NCBI GenBank assembly: GCA_021805275.1
Contig: JAJZFQ010000230.1
Location: 1 to 50,513 of the forward strand
Source of the DNA: Pseudomonadota bacterium
GTDB taxonomy: Bacteria > Pseudomonadota > Gammaproteobacteria > Steroidobacterales > Steroidobacteraceae
Direction of reading: 5' to 3'
DNA: 50,513 nt
Part shown: piece by piece, positions 24,600 through 34,211 of the stretch
How positions within the stretch are numbered: position 1 is the first letter of the stretch
Layout of the letters: the number at the start of each line of letters is the position of its first letter
Program-made: the position numbers and the translations under genes
The notes under the pieces: model-generated
The model's database searches: none
The model's input: only the letters and a program-made list of their open reading frames with translations
Told to the model about the DNA's origin: nothing

Positions 24600-25602
24600 G
24601 CCCTCGAGACGCCCCGAGGCAGTTTCGGGCCGCACTCCTCGCCCGATACAGCGCCTGCTCGGCATCTTCGAGCAGCAGCCGCGCACGGCAGCGCGGATGC
24701 CCCGCCTGGCGCGTGACGACGCCGACGCTGATCGTCAGGTTGCGCTGGCTCCACCGAGTCCTTTCGACTTGGCCGCGGGTCCGCGCCGCGAGTGCCAATG
24801 CTCCCCGGCGTTCGCGCCCGGAAGCACCACGAGGAATTCCCCGCCGCCGTAGCGGGCAACGGCGGGCGCCTCGCGCGCGGTTTCACGGATGATCGTGGCG
24901 GAGCGGCGGCGCCGACGCGCAGTTCGGCGCGGTGCGATCCGTGCGGATCGGGCAGCATCGCGCTCGGGCGGGACGGCGTCATGTGGCATGAGTCGAAAGA
25001 GACGCCCACGATGTGGTTGGAGTCGAATTGCGGCAGGCGGCTGCGAATCTCGCCGGCCTTCTGGCGCATCAGCGCACGCGCCGCATCATTGAGGTAGACG
25101 ATTCAGCCATGGGGAACGACCATCATGACGGGGCTGTCGGTCTGATCGAGTGCCGCGCGGGTGCGCTGGGCATCGATGGGCTGCGGGGTGACGTCGAGCG
25201 CGAGCTTCACGATGCGGCACGGCTTGCCCGTGCTGTCGAGCACAGGATTGTACGTGGCCTGCGAGCACACTTTGCGGCCTGTCTTGGCGATGCGCTTGAA
25301 CAGGCCGGAGCGGAACTCTCCGCGGCGCAGTCCAGCCCAGAATTCGTGGTACTCGACGCTGTCGCGGTGAGCCGCTCGAGCAGCAGTGCGTGAGGTCGGC
25401 CCAGCAACTCGTGCAGGCCATAGCCGAGGGCTTGCAGGAAAATATCGTTGGCGGCGAGTACCTGCCCGTCGAGAGAGAATTCGATGGCGGCCTGGGAGCG
25501 CTCAATGGCGCTCATCGCGGCGGCCGCCGCGCGCTGCGCGGCCAGGCGGCGCAGCGGATGGCGCCAGGAGTGCTTCTTTGCAGTGTCATCGAGGTGACTC
25601 AT
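24600..25602 (-). pseudogene. Decayed PAS-PAS-GGDEF sensor gene
   Basis: Pieces of one protein are spread over all three minus frames. From ATG at 25602: a PAS start (AIEFSLDGQVLAANDIFLQALGY). A one-base loss near 25370-25378 moves the frame, after which the PAS continues (EFWAGLRRGEFRSGLF, QATYNPVLDSTGKPCRIVKLALDVT). An in-frame TGA at 25105-25103 stands before IVYLNDAARALM of the second PAS. The second PAS then breaks off after RAELRVG. The first half of GGDEF is missing, the motif reads YGGGEFLVV near 24860 and a further frame change precedes LTISVGVV. At least four lesions argue against a sequencing slip. The start lies one base after the stop of the MHYT gene, so it was once its operon partner. 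Confidence 0.85.
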
Positions 25603-25603
25603 G

Positions 25604-27754
25604 TCAGGGGCCGCTCGAGACGGTTGTGGTGCGAGCCCAGGCCGGGCGTGCCAGTCGGGCACTGGTGGCCGCAAGATCTACGCCGGGGCGGTTCAAGAGA
25701 TGTGCGCGCAGCTGCAAATCCAGTGCGCCGGGGCTCGCGGGCCGGCTGAACAGGAATCCCTGGTATTGGTCACAGCCCAGCGCGGCGAGGGCATCGAGCT
25801 GCGCCTGGGTTTCGACACCCTCGGCGGTCACCTTCATCCGCAGGTTGTGCGCGAGGGAAATGATCGCCTGCACGATCAGGGTGCTCTGCGGATCGTCGGT
25901 GATCTCGGCGACGAAGCTGGTATCGATCTTCAGGCGATCGATGGGAAAGTGCCGCAGGTAGCTCATGTTCGAGTAACCGGTGCCGAAATCATCGACCGAG
26001 ACGACCACGTTCATGCGGCTCAGCAGTTCCAGGATCGCGACCGAAGCCTCCGCATCCGTCATGACCGCGCTCTCGGTGATCTCCAGCTCGAGTAGCTGTG
26101 GGGGCACCTGGTGCGCGCGCAATGCGGAGGAGATCACCTGCAACAGATCGGGCTGACGAAACTGCACGGCCGAGAGATTGACGGCCACGCGCAGCGGCAT
26201 TCCGGCCTGCTGCCAACGACGGGCTTGACGGCAGGCCTCCCCGAGCACCCATGCGCCGATCGGCAGGATCAGGCCCGTCTCCTCGGCAATCGGGATGAAG
26301 GTCAGCGGCGAGACGTATCCGCGCGTCGGGTGCCGCCAGCGGATCAGGGCCTCCACGCTGCTGACACGTCCGGTCGCGACGTCGACGCGTGGCTGGTAGT
26401 GCAGCTCGAACTGCTTGAGAGACAGCGCGCGATGCAGTTCACCCTCGAGACGCAACCGCTCGGCCGCGAAGCCGCTCATCTGCGGCGTGAAGCACTGGAA
26501 GGTTCGCCCGCCCTGGCGCTTGGCACTGTAGAGCGCCTCGTCGGCGTGCAGGAGCAGCGCATCGGCGCTGTCTCCGTTGGCTGGATACAGGCTGATGCCG
26601 ACACTGGAGGAGACCAGCACGTCGAGCGAACCGAGCCTCAGAGGCTTGCCGAGGATCTCGATGACGTGATCGGCGAGCTGCCCGGCCTCCGCGGCGCGCG
26701 ATACTCCGAGCGCCAGCACGAGAAACTCATCACCTCCCATGCGCGCGACTCTGTCTGCGGCGCGCACCGCGGCGCGCAGCCGCGTGGCCACCTCGCAGAG
26801 CAGCCGGTCGCCCGCGCCATGCCCGAGCGAATCGTTGATCAGCTTGAAGCGGTCGAGGTCGAGGGCGAGAACCGCGAAGCCGGCGCCTCCGGCGCGCGCC
26901 GCATGCAATGCGCCGTTGAGTTGCTCGAAGAAGGCGTCGCGGTTCGGCAACCCGGTCAGCCGGTCGTGGCGCGTCTGATGACGCAATTGCGCGTTGATCT
27001 GCTGCAGGCGCACCGCGTGAGCCCGCGAACGCGCGGCAAGCTCGGCCGTGTAAATGTCGGTGACCAGTGTGAGGCCGAGCGTGCTCGCCGCGACGAGCGC
27101 TGTCGCGAGGGCGAACCATGTGCCGTCGAGCGCAATGCCACCGCTGCCATGGGCGCCCGGCGCGAACTGCACCGCGGCCATGCCGATATAGTGCGTGCCG
27201 CTGATGGCGACGCCCATCAGCACCGCGGCGGCGAGCCGCGTGATCGGCAGGCGCGCAAACCTGCGTCCCGGCTGGAATGCCAGCCACAGGCCACCCCAGG
27301 CCGCCCCGATGGCCACGACGAACGAGGCGGCTACCCAGGCTGGCTGGTAGTGGATGGCCGGTGTGATATCGATGGCCGCCATGCCGAGGTAGTGCACCGC
27401 GCCGATGCCCCCGCCCATCACCAGTCCTCCGAGCGCCAGGCGGCCGCGGCCGAGGGCCGTGGTGGCGACGATTTGGATGGCGGCCCATGAGCTGGCGATG
27501 GCAACCAGCAGCGACACGACCGTGAGCCACAGGCTGTAGTGCAGCGAGGTGCGCATGGACATCGCGAGCATGCCGATGAAGTGCATCGACCAGATGCCGA
27601 TACCCATCGCGGCAGCTCCGCCCAGCATGCTGTAACGGCGCATGGGTCGGCGCGCATCGGTGACCCGTGCGGCGAGGCGAAAGGCGGTATAGGAGACGAA
27701 TACCGCCACCGCGACCGAGAGCGCGACGAGCCAGTAATTGTAGGTCGTGGGCAT
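25604..27754 (-). CDS. MHYT-GGDEF-EAL cyclic-di-GMP protein
   Basis: The 716-residue inner-membrane protein begins with seven spans carrying three MHYT-type motifs (IWSMHFIGM near 53, AVHYLGMAA near 122, GTHYIGMAA near 188), a proposed sensor of O2, CO or NO through copper. A GGDEF domain follows ([14 protein letters not shown] near 262, [10 protein letters not shown] near 340) with the RxxD inhibitory site five residues before it. The EAL domain has SSVEALIRW near 461, EITESAV near 555, [14 protein letters not shown] near 587 and [10 protein letters not shown] near 645, all metal residues present. Both activities could be live. ATG at 27754 has AGGA nine bases upstream; ATG at 27778 has none. 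Confidence 0.93.
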   Translation of the reverse strand: MPTTYNYWLVALSVAVAVFVSYTAFRLAARVTDARRPMRRYSMLGGAAAMGIGIWSMHFIGMLAMSMRTSLHYSLWLTVVSLLVAIASSWAAIQIVATTALGRGRLALGGLVMGGGIGAVHYLGMAAIDITPAIHYQPAWVAASFVVAIGAAWGGLWLAFQPGRRFARLPITRLAAAVLMGVAISGTHYIGMAAVQFAPGAHGSGGIALDGTWFALATALVAASTLGLTLVTDIYTAELAARSRAHAVRLQQINAQLRHQTRHDRLTGLPNRDAFFEQLNGALHAARAGGAGFAVLALDLDRFKLINDSLGHGAGDRLLCEVATRLRAAVRAADRVARMGGDEFLVLALGVSRAAEAGQLADHVIEILGKPLRLGSLDVLVSSSVGISLYPANGDSADALLLHADEALYSAKRQGGRTFQCFTPQMSGFAAERLRLEGELHRALSLKQFELHYQPRVDVATGRVSSVEALIRWRHPTRGYVSPLTFIPIAEETGLILPIGAWVLGEACRQARRWQQAGMPLRVAVNLSAVQFRQPDLLQVISSALRAHQVPPQLLELEITESAVMTDAEASVAILELLSRMNVVVSVDDFGTGYSNMSYLRHFPIDRLKIDTSFVAEITDDPQSTLIVQAIISLAHNLRMKVTAEGVETQAQLDALAALGCDQYQGFLFSRPASPGALDLQLRAHLLNRPGVDLAATSARLARPAWARTTTVSSGP

Positions 27755-28127
27755 GCCGGATGATTCCTGTGCGCACATGTTATCGATGACATCCGGGTGC
27801 GTCGTGACCCGCGTCGCATGCTCGCGCCCTTTCCGATCGGCTGCACTGCGCGATCCGAGATGTCACGAAAGACCGGGTTTTCTGAGATATTTGGCAATTT
27901 CCGATGCGCCCGGGGCGGTGCGCATGGGTACAAGTACGGATGCGCCGCCGCCCCTCGCGGCTGGCGCTGCGCGCAAGGCCGAGCTTTACGCGTCCCGCGG
28001 TGCCAGCGCGCCGAGGGGTGTCCGGCGAGCAGCCCTAGGACATTTACATGCGGTTGCGCAAGTCTTGTTGAGCCGGGGGCGATTGCGCATAGTGCAGGCT
28101 CCTCGGCCTGATCGGTCCATACCGCTG
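27755..28127. other. Gap between the MHYT gene and tex
   Basis: No convincing gene is seen in these 373 bases. An AT-richer patch at 27860-27900 may hold the minus-strand promoter. A weak plus-strand promoter for tex is possible: TTGTTG with a 17-base spacer and CATAGT ending near 28093. No terminator hairpin with a T run is visible. Confidence 0.4.
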
Positions 28128-30497
<2,370 letters not shown>

Positions 30498-30521
30498 GTC
30501 GGCCGGCCGGATGCGGGCGTG

Positions 30522-31481
30522 TCAGCCCGGAGCGCGCGCGGGGCTGCCGCCTTTCAGCCGGCTGAAGTAATACTTGCGGAAGCGAAGCGTGGCTGCGTCG
30601 GTGCGCACGGAGCGCTCGGCGCTCGCCGGCGGAATCTCCGGCGGGTCGGACGATTCGACGATCGCCCGGTCCTCCTCGGCGATGCGGCGGTTGACCCGGT
30701 TGAAGAACACGTCGAAGGCTGCGGCGCGCGCGAAGTTTCTCGCCGCGACGAGCAGCAGGCGGGTGTGCCGCTCGTCGATCGGCACGCAGGCCACGGCGAG
30801 CGTGAGGCGGCGGCGCGCCATGGGGATGTGCAGATTCATCTGATTGGGCCGGCGGAAATCGAGCATGCCGGGCCGTGGGCTGCCGCGGTGAGCCGTGCGC
30901 ACTCGCCATCCCCACGGGTGATCCTCGATCAGGGTGTCGAGGCGTTCCCCGAGCAGCGGGACGAGCGTCCTGCCGATGCTCGCGCGGTGCACGAAGGGCA
31001 GGTGCGGCCAGTCGAGCATGTTCTCCATGGCGCGCGTCCAGTGCGTATCCCAGATCATCTCGATGCCCGTGATTCGCGTCTGCGCTGCGAGCAGCGAGTT
31101 GTGCACGGTCGGCACGGTCGGCGCGTGCGTACCGAGCGACGTGTGGATCCAGAGCTGTCCGGCGAGTTCGTAGGCGGGGATGGCCACTGCCCCGAGGTGT
31201 TCGCGCCGCGCCTCGGGGTTCCATGGGACATGCACGCACCGGCCGGCGTGGTCGAAGCGCCAGCCGTGAAACGGACACTGCAAGGCCCCCTGGGTGACCG
31301 TGCCGAGCGACAGCGCCACGCCGCGGTGTGGACACCGATCGAGCACGGCGGCGGGCGCGCCTTGGGCATCGCGGAACAGTGCGACCGCGGTGCCAGCCAC
31401 GCTCACCCGCAACGCTCGATCGGCACGCAACTGCCCACTGAAGGCCACCGGGGTCCAGACATCGGCAAAGTCCTGGAACAT
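30522..31481 (-). CDS. Rieske non-heme iron oxygenase
   Basis: The 319-residue protein has a Rieske [2Fe-2S] site (CPHRG near residue 50 and CPFHGW near 69) and the mononuclear iron region ENMLDWPHLPFVH near 153-165, which supplies the bridging Asp and the two His. The size fits single-component oxygenase subunits of the vanillate demethylase/pheophorbide a oxygenase kind. A separate reductase is needed and none is nearby. It starts six bases after the MerR-B12 gene stop, so both belong to one transcript; control by the cobalamin regulator is inferred. Its substrate is unknown. A methoxy or N-methyl group is as plausible as ring hydroxylation. Confidence 0.9.
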   Translation of the reverse strand: MFQDFADVWTPVAFSGQLRADRALRVSVAGTAVALFRDAQGAPAAVLDRCPHRGVALSLGTVTQGALQCPFHGWRFDHAGRCVHVPWNPEARREHLGAVAIPAYELAGQLWIHTSLGTHAPTVPTVHNSLLAAQTRITGIEMIWDTHWTRAMENMLDWPHLPFVHRASIGRTLVPLLGERLDTLIEDHPWGWRVRTAHRGSPRPGMLDFRRPNQMNLHIPMARRRLTLAVACVPIDERHTRLLLVAARNFARAAAFDVFFNRVNRRIAEEDRAIVESSDPPEIPPASAERSVRTDAATLRFRKYYFSRLKGGSPARAPG

Positions 31482-31487
31482 GCGACT

Positions 31488-32426
31488 TCAGCGTGCAGCC
31501 ATTCGTGAAGCGTCGTGCGGATCTCGATAGGCACCGAGCAGACCTTGGATCTGCTCCAGCCGCCCGATGAAGCGCACGCCATCCACCGCGTGGTGCATGC
31601 GTTCCCACAACGCGCCGCCCGCCCAGACCTCGATCGCCGCCGGCAGCCGCGCGCGCAGATCCTGCAGCATCGCCAGCGCGACCTTCGGTCTGAGCGCCTG
31701 GCTGAACGACAGTCCGACGACATTTGCGCCACGCTGGCGGGCCGCCTCGACAATGTCCCATGCGGGTGTCTGCACACCCAGCGACACGCAGTGGACCCCC
31801 TCGGCCGCGAGGCAAGCCTGCGCCATCAGCAGGCCCAGCTGGTGCTCCTCGCCGGGGAGCGTCGTCAGAAGTACGCTCGGGGCACGCTCGCCCGGATAGA
31901 TCGCGCCAATGCCGTAGCGCAGCTGCTGCTGCATCTGCTCGCTGTAAAGGTGCTCCTGGCTGATGGTGATTCGGCCGCGAGCCCAAGCCTCCCCGACCTG
32001 CACGCTCAATGGCGCGGCGAAATCGGTGACGAAGCGCTGCAGGCCGAGTCGTTGCAGTGCGAGCGACAGATGCGAACGCAATCCCGATTCATCGTAGCGC
32101 CGCAGCATCTCGAACGTCGGCTCCCATGGCGCGCACTCCGGTGCCGACCCCGCCGGCGCCTGTGCGCCGGCGTCCTCTGAACGTGCGATGAGCGCCTCGA
32201 GCGGCAACCCCACCAGCTCGCGCGGTCGCAGGCCAATATCGAGCAGCCGGCCGATCAGGCGTAGTTGCTCGATCTGGTCGGCCGGATACAGCCGCTCTCC
32301 CTTCGCATCGCGCGACGGGCGCGGAAAGCCGTAGCGACGCTCCCATATCCGGAGCGTGTCCTTGGACAGTCCGGTCTCGCGCTCCACGATGCTGATAGAG
32401 GCGGCGGCTCGATCGGGGCTCGGCAT
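31488..32426 (-). CDS. MerR-type regulator with cobalamin-binding domain, CarH/LitR-like
   Basis: The 312-residue product joins a MerR helix-turn-helix (VERETGLSKDTLRIWERRYGF, residues ~14-35) to a four-helix cap and a B12-binding fold. The cap carries the Wx9EH motif: Trp in GEAWARGRITIS followed nine residues later by Glu-His. The B12 fold has Glu-x-His-x-x-Gly (EEHQLG), which provides the lower axial His. This pair is the mark of adenosylcobalamin photoreceptors CarH/LitR, which repress in the dark and let go in light. I use ATG at 32426; a TTG at 32441 would place the start inside the operator palindrome. It is divergent from folE2 and followed by the Rieske gene. Confidence 0.9.
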   Translation of the reverse strand: MPSPDRAAASISIVERETGLSKDTLRIWERRYGFPRPSRDAKGERLYPADQIEQLRLIGRLLDIGLRPRELVGLPLEALIARSEDAGAQAPAGSAPECAPWEPTFEMLRRYDESGLRSHLSLALQRLGLQRFVTDFAAPLSVQVGEAWARGRITISQEHLYSEQMQQQLRYGIGAIYPGERAPSVLLTTLPGEEHQLGLLMAQACLAAEGVHCVSLGVQTPAWDIVEAARQRGANVVGLSFSQALRPKVALAMLQDLRARLPAAIEVWAGGALWERMHHAVDGVRFIGRLEQIQGLLGAYRDPHDASRMAAR

Positions 32427-32428
32427 AA

Positions 32429-32441
32429 TTGTCTTAGACAA
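32429..32441. promoter_or_regulatory. Palindromic operator 1, TTGTC-TTA-GACAA
   Basis: A perfect inverted repeat of five bases around three lies directly upstream of the MerR-B12 ATG, about five bases before the folE2 -35 element. It shares the TTGTC/GACAA arms with operator 2, and the two centres are 63 bases apart, close to six helical turns. Confidence 0.7.
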
Positions 32442-32445
32442 AAAC

Positions 32446-32474
32446 TTGACATTAGCGTATTTCGTCGATATTTT
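32446..32474 (+). promoter_or_regulatory. folE2 promoter
   Basis: TTGACA (32446-32451), a 17-base spacer and TATTTT (32469-32474) form a good sigma-70 promoter 51 bases before the folE2 ATG. It is bracketed by the two palindromic operators. Confidence 0.65.
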
Positions 32475-32490
32475 GAGCTAGCAGACTATA

Positions 32491-32505
32491 TTTGTCCAGG
32501 ACAAA
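32491..32505. promoter_or_regulatory. Palindromic operator 2, TTTGTCC-A-GGACAAA
   Basis: A perfect 15-base inverted repeat lies just downstream of the probable folE2 transcription start, where a bound protein would block elongation or initiation. The MerR-B12 regulator encoded divergently is the natural candidate to bind it together with operator 1. Confidence 0.75.
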
Positions 32506-32524
32506 ATTATCTTTTGAGGACCTC

Positions 32525-33364
32525 ATGAACGCCGTCCCCCGCTCCGTTCTTGCCGACATCCAGGCCCGTGCCGACACGCGGAACATCCGCATCAACCGGG
32601 TCGGGGTGAAGGGGCTGCGCGCCCTGGTGCGCGTGCGCCAGGCGGACGGTGGCGAGCAGCCCACCGTGGCGCGTCTTACCATGTCCGTCGGTCTGCCCGG
32701 TCACCTCAAGGGCACACACATGTCCCGCTTCGTCGAGGCGGTGGAGTCGCACGCGCAGGCACTCGATCTGTCCGAGCTGCAGCGCCTGCTCGAGCAGATG
32801 CTGGTGCGCCTGGGCGCCGATCGGGGTGAGATCGAAGTGGCGTTCACGTACTTCATACGCAAGGCCGCGCCGGTCTCGGGCGTGCAGAGCGCCCTCGACC
32901 ACGAAGTCACGCTGCGGGCCGCTCGAACGGCCGGCTCGGGGACGCGTCTGACGCTGCAGGTGTGCGTGCCGGTGACGAGCCTGTGTCCGTGCTCGAAGGA
33001 GATCTCCGCCTACGGCGCACACAACCAGCGCTCGCACATCACGATCGCCGCCGACCTGAGCGCGCCGATGTGCATAGAGGAGTTGGTGCGCATCGCCGAG
33101 GAGGAGGCCTCCTGCGAGTTGTACGGCTTGCTGAAGCGTCCGGATGAGAAGTTCGTCACCGAGCGTGCGTACGAGAATCCTAAGTTCGCCGAGGATCTGG
33201 TGCGCGATATCGCCGTGCGGCTCAATGCCGAGCCGCGCATCGCCGGCTACCGGCTCACGGCAGAGAACTTCGAATCCATCCACAATCATTCCGCATTCGC
33301 CGAGATCGAGCACGACCCCGAGGACGATCCGCTGGGCAGCGCCCGTCCTGCGGCCTACGACTGA
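32525..33364 (+). CDS. folE2: GTP cyclohydrolase FolE2 (type IB)
   Basis: The 279-residue protein carries the FolE2 signature PVTSLCPCSKEISAYGAHNQRSH near residues 150-172, including the metal-binding Cys, and VRVRQADGG and HLKGTHMSRFVE in the N-terminal half, with NHSAFAEIE near the end. It converts GTP to dihydroneopterin triphosphate for folate synthesis and can use metals other than zinc. ATG at 32525 has GAGG seven bases upstream; the frame is open to 32492, which lies inside operator 2. Placement opposite a CarH/LitR-type gene suggests light- or cobalamin-dependent expression, perhaps to supply the folate antenna of a photolyase (inference; none in the window). Zinc-starvation control is the usual alternative for folE2. 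Confidence 0.96.
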   Translation: MNAVPRSVLADIQARADTRNIRINRVGVKGLRALVRVRQADGGEQPTVARLTMSVGLPGHLKGTHMSRFVEAVESHAQALDLSELQRLLEQMLVRLGADRGEIEVAFTYFIRKAAPVSGVQSALDHEVTLRAARTAGSGTRLTLQVCVPVTSLCPCSKEISAYGAHNQRSHITIAADLSAPMCIEELVRIAEEEASCELYGLLKRPDEKFVTERAYENPKFAEDLVRDIAVRLNAEPRIAGYRLTAENFESIHNHSAFAEIEHDPEDDPLGSARPAAYD

Positions 33365-33688
33365 GCGGCTCGCGGCGCCAGCGCCGTGCAGGAGTTCGTG
33401 TCGCCGGAGACACTTGAACTGACCTGAGAGCCTCGGCCACCATGGCCTGGGATGCAGCGGCGGAACGGGCGTGATCGCGTACGCGATTTCCCACTCACGC
33501 GGTCAATGGGTCGGCCAGGGGACGCGGCAGGTTCGATTCGCTCGAGGCTCATGGCTGTTGCCGCGCCGAGATCCTCCTCAGTGCCCGGAGGATCCGGGTT
33601 GGCGGCAGCTCTCTGCGCGTATCGCAGCATGGTGATGCGCTTGCGCGGCGAGCGGACGCCCATCGACCCACGATAGAATTCAGCGCTG
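33365..33688. other. Gap between folE2 and the MazG-like gene
   Basis: I see no gene in these 324 bases. Open frames on the minus strand have shadow-like, Arg-rich composition. GGTTCGATTC near 33532 resembles a tRNA T-loop but its stem does not pair. No clear terminator is present. Confidence 0.4.
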
Positions 33689-34012
33689 GTGGCGCTGCGC
33701 GTGTTCGCGGCTGCGTGTGCTCGGGTGCAGTTTCATCTGCCGAAGACCCTGGCGATGGCCCTGTGTGTCGAGGCGGCGGAGCTGCTGGAACAGTTCCAGT
33801 GGCTGGCGCAGGCCGCGTCCGCCACCCGGACACCGATCAAGCGCCTACAGGTCGGAGAGGAGATGGCGGACGTGCTGTCGTACCGGATCCGCCTGGCTGG
33901 TCGCCTGGAGATCGACCTCGCCGACGCCGCCCGCCGCACGGTGCGCATCGACGCGCGCCGCGACCCGATCGCGAAAGTCCGCGGCAGCCGCCGAAAATAT
34001 ACCGACTTGTAG
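33689..34012 (+). CDS. MazG-like nucleotide pyrophosphohydrolase
   Basis: The 107-residue product matches the small MazG-like/dCTP pyrophosphatase family. QFHLPKTLAMALCVEAAELLEQFQWL near residues 14-39 contains the ExxE metal motif (EAAELLE), EEMADVLSYRIRLAG near 57 contains the ExxD motif, and VRGSRRKYTDL closes it. The usual N terminus before QFHxPK, with its Trp, is shortened: a TAG lies five codons before the GTG start, and no ATG is available. The enzyme would remove pyrophosphate from non-canonical nucleotides. It stands alone. A slight 5' truncation is possible, but the catalytic part is whole. Confidence 0.8.
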   Translation: MALRVFAAACARVQFHLPKTLAMALCVEAAELLEQFQWLAQAASATRTPIKRLQVGEEMADVLSYRIRLAGRLEIDLADAARRTVRIDARRDPIAKVRGSRRKYTDL

Positions 34013-34211
34013 GGCGCCGCTGGCGCGGCAACGGGGCGAAGCGTAAGGTAATGCAGCGCGATGGCGCGAGCGTGCCTCCTGGGGGCGCAAACGCGCACGG
34101 GAGGGCGTCTCGTGCGTCTCGCTCCCGGTCCGCGGATGTCGGCCGGGTGAGTTCGGCCGGCGCAAAGCCGGGGCTGCCGCTGCGATTGCGACTGACCGGA
34201 GCGGGGAGGCT

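Noticed and set aside
32429..32441. TTG at 32441 as the start of the MerR-B12 gene
   Set aside because: It would place coding sequence over a perfect operator palindrome, and the added residues have no family similarity; ATG at 32426 fits better.
33525..33555. GGTTCGATTC as a tRNA T-loop
   Set aside because: The flanking bases do not pair into a T stem, and no acceptor or anticodon arm fits upstream.
33355..33663. Minus-strand frame of 102 codons between folE2 and the MazG-like gene
   Set aside because: No recognisable motif, no ribosome site and composition unlike the neighbouring genes.
34013..34211. GGCGCAAAGCC near 34157 as part of a c-di-GMP (GEMM) riboswitch
   Set aside because: Only one short string resembles the consensus; the first half of the aptamer and the tetraloop receptor are absent.
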